From contig JAUVKN010000013.1 of the NCBI GenBank assembly GCA_030596245.1, positions 1 through 25,602 on the forward strand: a DNA stretch of 25,602 nucleotides, in the 5' to 3' direction. The notes below the pieces were generated by a model. It saw only the letters and a list, made by a program, of their open reading frames with translations. It did not search any database and was not told where the DNA came from. Source of the stretch: Bacteroidia bacterium (lineage in GTDB: Bacteria > Bacteroidota > Bacteroidia > Bacteroidales > GCA-2748055). Shown here piece after piece: positions 22,714 through 25,602 of the stretch. The position numbers and the translations under genes are program-made. Each line of letters starts with the position of its first letter. Positions within the stretch are counted from its first letter, which is position 1.

Positions 22714-24783
22714 CTACTTGGAGAGAACTTTAAACTCCACACGCCGGTTCTGTTCCCTTCCTTCACGGGTGTTATTCGGTGAAACAGGCTGGGTATCGGC
22801 ATACCCTTCAAACACCAGCATCTCCTCTGAAATACCTCCACTCACAAGGTAATCTACCACTGATTTGGCCCTGTCTCTGGAGAGCCTTTGGTTGATGCGA
22901 AGAGAGCCCGTATTATCGGTGTGCCCTGAAATCTCAATTTTCATGGTGGGGTTGTTCTCCATAAATCTGAATACCTGGTCCAGGGCATCAAACGACTCAG
23001 GCTGCAGTACTGCCTTTCCAGTTTCAAAATAAATATTATCAAGTACCACTTTGGTTCCAACCTCTACCTTTTTCAGGAAGAAGTCGCGGTGCAATTGTTC
23101 ATCATTGGTCTCTGAGGTCAGATCCAGAATATCCAGAAAATAGAGGTATCCTGCAGCATTGATCTCCACACCATAGATCTTCGGCTCGGGCAACCTGGCA
23201 GTGTAAGTACCTGACGTATCGGAGATCACAAAAGCATCTCTTTCACCGGTGTAAGGATCAATAAAAGTCATTTTGGCCACCACGGGAGTCACCTCCCCAA
23301 TGGTATCCAGCACTCGTCCGGTCATGACAAACATAGTATCCAGTTCCATGAGCCGGGGAGGTGTAAGAAAACCTGTCATAACCGGATCCGGTCCAGCCAC
23401 CAGCTGATCCCTGGTCCTGAAAATCAACTCCTTCTCCGAGCCGAGAAATATAACTTTGTAGATATCTTTGGCCCCTACTCCACCCTCCCGTATGGCTGAA
23501 TAATATCCGTATGTCCCAGCCGCATCCGTAATATAAAACAGTTCATCATCGGGTGTATTGATGGGGTAACCCAAATTTTCGGGGGTCGACCATGCCCCGT
23601 TGTCCTGCCGCTCCGATCGAAAAATGTCATATCCTCCCATGCTGTTGTGGCCCTGTGAAGCAAAATAGAGGTGCCGGCCATTTCCTGAAATAAAAATTCC
23701 CTCCTCATCGAACTCTGTATTGATCAGACTACTTAAGTTTTGTGGCTTGGCCCATTTTCCCTTGCTGTCCAACCTTGATACCAGTATATCTTTGCCTCCC
23801 CTGCTCAGTTTTTCATTTTTCGATACATAAAAGAGCTCCTGTCCATCAGGCGACAGGCAGGCTGAGGTCTCACCATCCCTGCTGGAAAGTTTTCCACTCA
23901 AACTTTTCGGTCTGGTCCATTTTCCTTTTTCCGGATTATACGAAGAAACCCGAATGTCTCCCCCACCGATATTTCCCCGGTACAGGAACATGCGGTTGCC
24001 ATCGGAACCAATACCCACCAGTGCATCATTATATTTGGAATTGAAAGGCTTATTCAGCAAGAGTGCCTTCCCAAATATCTTTCCAGTTGCAGGGGACCTG
24101 AAGATATCTTCATTGAACTTGTTGTCGATGGGATTCCGTTTGGATCTTTCTACCGGGCGACGGGAAGTGAAAAACAGGGCACTGTCACCATAAGCAAAAA
24201 TGGGATTGTAATCATCATACTTCGAATTCACATTTTCGCCCAGGTTCTGGATAATGACCCTTACAGGATCCTGGGACAGTGACCTTCCGTGCTGACATTC
24301 TGTTAAGCGTTTTGCCAGCACACTGGAATATTCAACTTTCTTATCGGGCTCCAGTATCTCCATGTATGCGTTGTAATGCTCCATGGCCAGGTCAAACTCA
24401 AGGACCAATTGGAATGACTGGCCCAGCATCAGGTGAATATCTGTGCTCACTTCAGGATTCAACTGGAATGCCTTATGAAGGTAATTGATGGCCTCGTATT
24501 TGTTATCCGTATAGAGGTAGCACACCCCCAGTTTATAATTGAGTTCGGCATTTTCAGGATTGTACTGATGTGCAAAAAGATAAAAATCCCTGGCCAGGTC
24601 AAAGGTACCTGCACCCTCCTCGAAATATTTATTACCTTCTTTGACACTTTTCCAGGCCTCTTTGAATCCTATTTCAATACCAGTCTTAAAATGCTTTTTA
24701 GCAATCTTAATATCCTCCTGTGACCAGAGAAAACTGTGTACAAAAAATAAAAATAGACCTGTATTAAACCATTTCAATGCCAT
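22714..24783 (-). CDS. PorE-like envelope protein: TPR, PD40 beta-propeller, carboxypeptidase-regulatory and OmpA domains
   Basis: The 689-residue protein has a signal peptide (ALKWFNTGLFLFFVHSFLWS, likely cut near SQ) without a lipobox cysteine. Residues ~40-165 are TPRs (ENAELNYKLGVCYLYTDNKY, then the next unit). Residues ~190-450 are PD40 propeller blades (ETSACLSPDGQELFYVSKN, HLYFASQGHNSMGGYDIFRS). Around 500-560 is a carboxypeptidase regulatory-like fold. The end is an OmpA C-domain (NIYFETGKAVLQPESF, ISGHTDNTGSLRINQRLS, DRAKSVVDYL) with the peptidoglycan-binding Asp and Arg. This order is that of PorE of the type IX secretion system, and of related OmpA proteins. It starts 7 nt after the TPR gene upstream. 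Whether it is PorE itself or a paralogue is open. Confidence 0.9.
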   Translation of the reverse strand: MALKWFNTGLFLFFVHSFLWSQEDIKIAKKHFKTGIEIGFKEAWKSVKEGNKYFEEGAGTFDLARDFYLFAHQYNPENAELNYKLGVCYLYTDNKYEAINYLHKAFQLNPEVSTDIHLMLGQSFQLVLEFDLAMEHYNAYMEILEPDKKVEYSSVLAKRLTECQHGRSLSQDPVRVIIQNLGENVNSKYDDYNPIFAYGDSALFFTSRRPVERSKRNPIDNKFNEDIFRSPATGKIFGKALLLNKPFNSKYNDALVGIGSDGNRMFLYRGNIGGGDIRVSSYNPEKGKWTRPKSLSGKLSSRDGETSACLSPDGQELFYVSKNEKLSRGGKDILVSRLDSKGKWAKPQNLSSLINTEFDEEGIFISGNGRHLYFASQGHNSMGGYDIFRSERQDNGAWSTPENLGYPINTPDDELFYITDAAGTYGYYSAIREGGVGAKDIYKVIFLGSEKELIFRTRDQLVAGPDPVMTGFLTPPRLMELDTMFVMTGRVLDTIGEVTPVVAKMTFIDPYTGERDAFVISDTSGTYTARLPEPKIYGVEINAAGYLYFLDILDLTSETNDEQLHRDFFLKKVEVGTKVVLDNIYFETGKAVLQPESFDALDQVFRFMENNPTMKIEISGHTDNTGSLRINQRLSRDRAKSVVDYLVSGGISEEMLVFEGYADTQPVSPNNTREGREQNRRVEFKVLSK

Positions 24784-24790
24784 ACCATTA

Positions 24791-25602
24791 TTATAGATTA
24801 CTGCACTCCTTTATAAATTCATCAGCTTGCTCAGCGCCCAATTCCTTTGCCATGTTCCAATCCTCGCATGCACCGTCAATATCACCAGCAAGTTCCCGGA
24901 TCAATCCTCTGTTCAGGTAAAGTAGTGCTTCTTCCGGATACTCCACCAACACCCCATCCAGTAAATCAAGAGCTGGCATAAGCTGCGTTTGTTTGGCTAA
25001 CAGGGAAGCCTTGTTGAGATTTGCAATTGGAAATTGGTGACTCAAGGTAATGGCAGCATCAAAATCCTGCAGAGCCCCTTCCATATCTCCCAGGAAATTT
25101 CGAGCATACCCTCTGTTGTTCAGAGCAATTACAAGTTCCTGATCCTGTTCCAGGGCCATTGTGTAATCCTTGATGGCACCGTCGTAATCACCCATCAGGA
25201 TCTTTACGGAACCCCTGTTGTTATAAGCCAGCGGAAATTGAGGCTGGTATTCAATGGCTGTCTGATAATCGAAGTGTGATCCTTGCAGATCACCTGTCCG
25301 CCTCTTGACACCTGCCCTTTCATGATAGGCAAGCGCAAAATCCACTTTTCCCTCAATGGCCATATTCAGATCATTCATGGCCATACCATCCATGCCGTCT
25401 CTTATTTTCATGAGGGCCCTGAAATAATAAACCCACGGATCGGTAAACCCATGGGAGATGGCAGCGTCAAGCAATGCAACATCTGCTCCGGTCGAATCTG
25501 TGCCAAAACGGATAGATCCTTTATAGAAATATGCCTCTCCAAGGGCAGGGTCAAACAGTATGGCCAGGTTATGATCATCCATGGCATCATCTAAGGCTCC
25601 CC
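24791..25602 (-). CDS. Tetratricopeptide repeat protein, C-terminal part (cut by window edge)
   Basis: The frame is open from the stop at 24791-24793 to the right edge (about 270 codons). Coding sequence continues upstream of the first ATG at 25582 (GALDDA before MDDHNLAILFDP), so the N-terminus is outside the window. It is made of canonical 34-residue TPRs: GSIRFG, LAYHERAGVKRRTGDLQGS, LAYNNRGSVKILMGDYDGAI, IALNNRGYARNFLGDMEGAL, LYLNRGLIRELAGDIDGACE. The last unit ends with an EDW-type cap and the tail KECSNL. The repeated N-N-R-G form is typical of Bacteroidota TPR proteins. It precedes the PorE-like gene by 7 nt, so both belong to one envelope-related operon. The specific role is unknown. 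Confidence 0.88.
   Translation of the reverse strand, partial: GALDDAMDDHNLAILFDPALGEAYFYKGSIRFGTDSTGADVALLDAAISHGFTDPWVYYFRALMKIRDGMDGMAMNDLNMAIEGKVDFALAYHERAGVKRRTGDLQGSHFDYQTAIEYQPQFPLAYNNRGSVKILMGDYDGAIKDYTMALEQDQELVIALNNRGYARNFLGDMEGALQDFDAAITLSHQFPIANLNKASLLAKQTQLMPALDLLDGVLVEYPEEALLYLNRGLIRELAGDIDGACEDWNMAKELGAEQADEFIKECSNL

Overview
The window is chromosomal DNA from a member of the Bacteroidota, most likely a Bacteroidales- or Marinilabiliales-like lineage; this is an inference from gene content. The pointers are a secreted protein ending in a gliding-motility/type IX secretion (T9SS) type B C-terminal domain, a PorE-like TPR/beta-propeller/OmpA protein, a lysine-type SerA, a DUF6702 protein, weak Shine-Dalgarno sites, and two exact TAnnTTTG (-7) promoter elements. 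No rRNA, tRNA, CRISPR array or insertion sequence was recognised.

Region 1 (1-9179, all minus strand) is a carbohydrate-utilisation locus, read from right to left: FucP-type sugar permease, ROK sugar kinase (28-nt overlap), a 5'-truncated deoC, a secreted GH29 alpha-L-fucosidase, a secreted two-domain amidohydrolase, a URO-D-fold protein with an H-x-C...C zinc-site pattern, an internally deleted GH1 beta-glucosidase, and a secreted six-hairpin-type glycosidase cut by the left edge. Its striking property is decay. GH1 has lost two internal blocks in frame, including both catalytic glutamates. deoC has lost its first half. A 41-codon gene tail lies between URO-D and the amidohydrolase. Import, phosphorylation and fucosidase functions look intact.

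Region 2 (9320-15725): xerD and a HupE/UreJ-type membrane protein form a minus-strand pair (TAATG overlap). Diverging from them is a tight plus-strand cluster: periplasmic DUF6702 protein, large T9SS type B cargo protein, secreted TPR protein, HEAT-like protein. A perfect 12-bp palindrome sits in the 40-bp divergent gap, and a 15-bp palindrome contains both convergent stop codons at the right end of the cluster.

Region 3 (15731-22713, minus strand) is core amino-acid and C1 metabolism: gcvT-comB, then serC-serA-DUF1015-yggS-DHOD-like with very short gaps. SerC and SerA give two of the three steps to serine. No serB phosphatase is present, and the DUF1015 protein in the same operon carries a ParB/Srx-style ADGHHR motif. 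This is the best candidate here for an under-described function (free-serine/phosphoserine metabolism).

Region 4 (22714-25602, minus strand) has a TPR protein running off the right edge followed by the PorE-like envelope protein, which fits a T9SS-bearing cell.

No wholly new multi-gene system is proven here. The strongest leads are the DUF1015/serine operon, the doubly deleted GH1 gene, and the zinc-type URO-D protein in a glycan locus.
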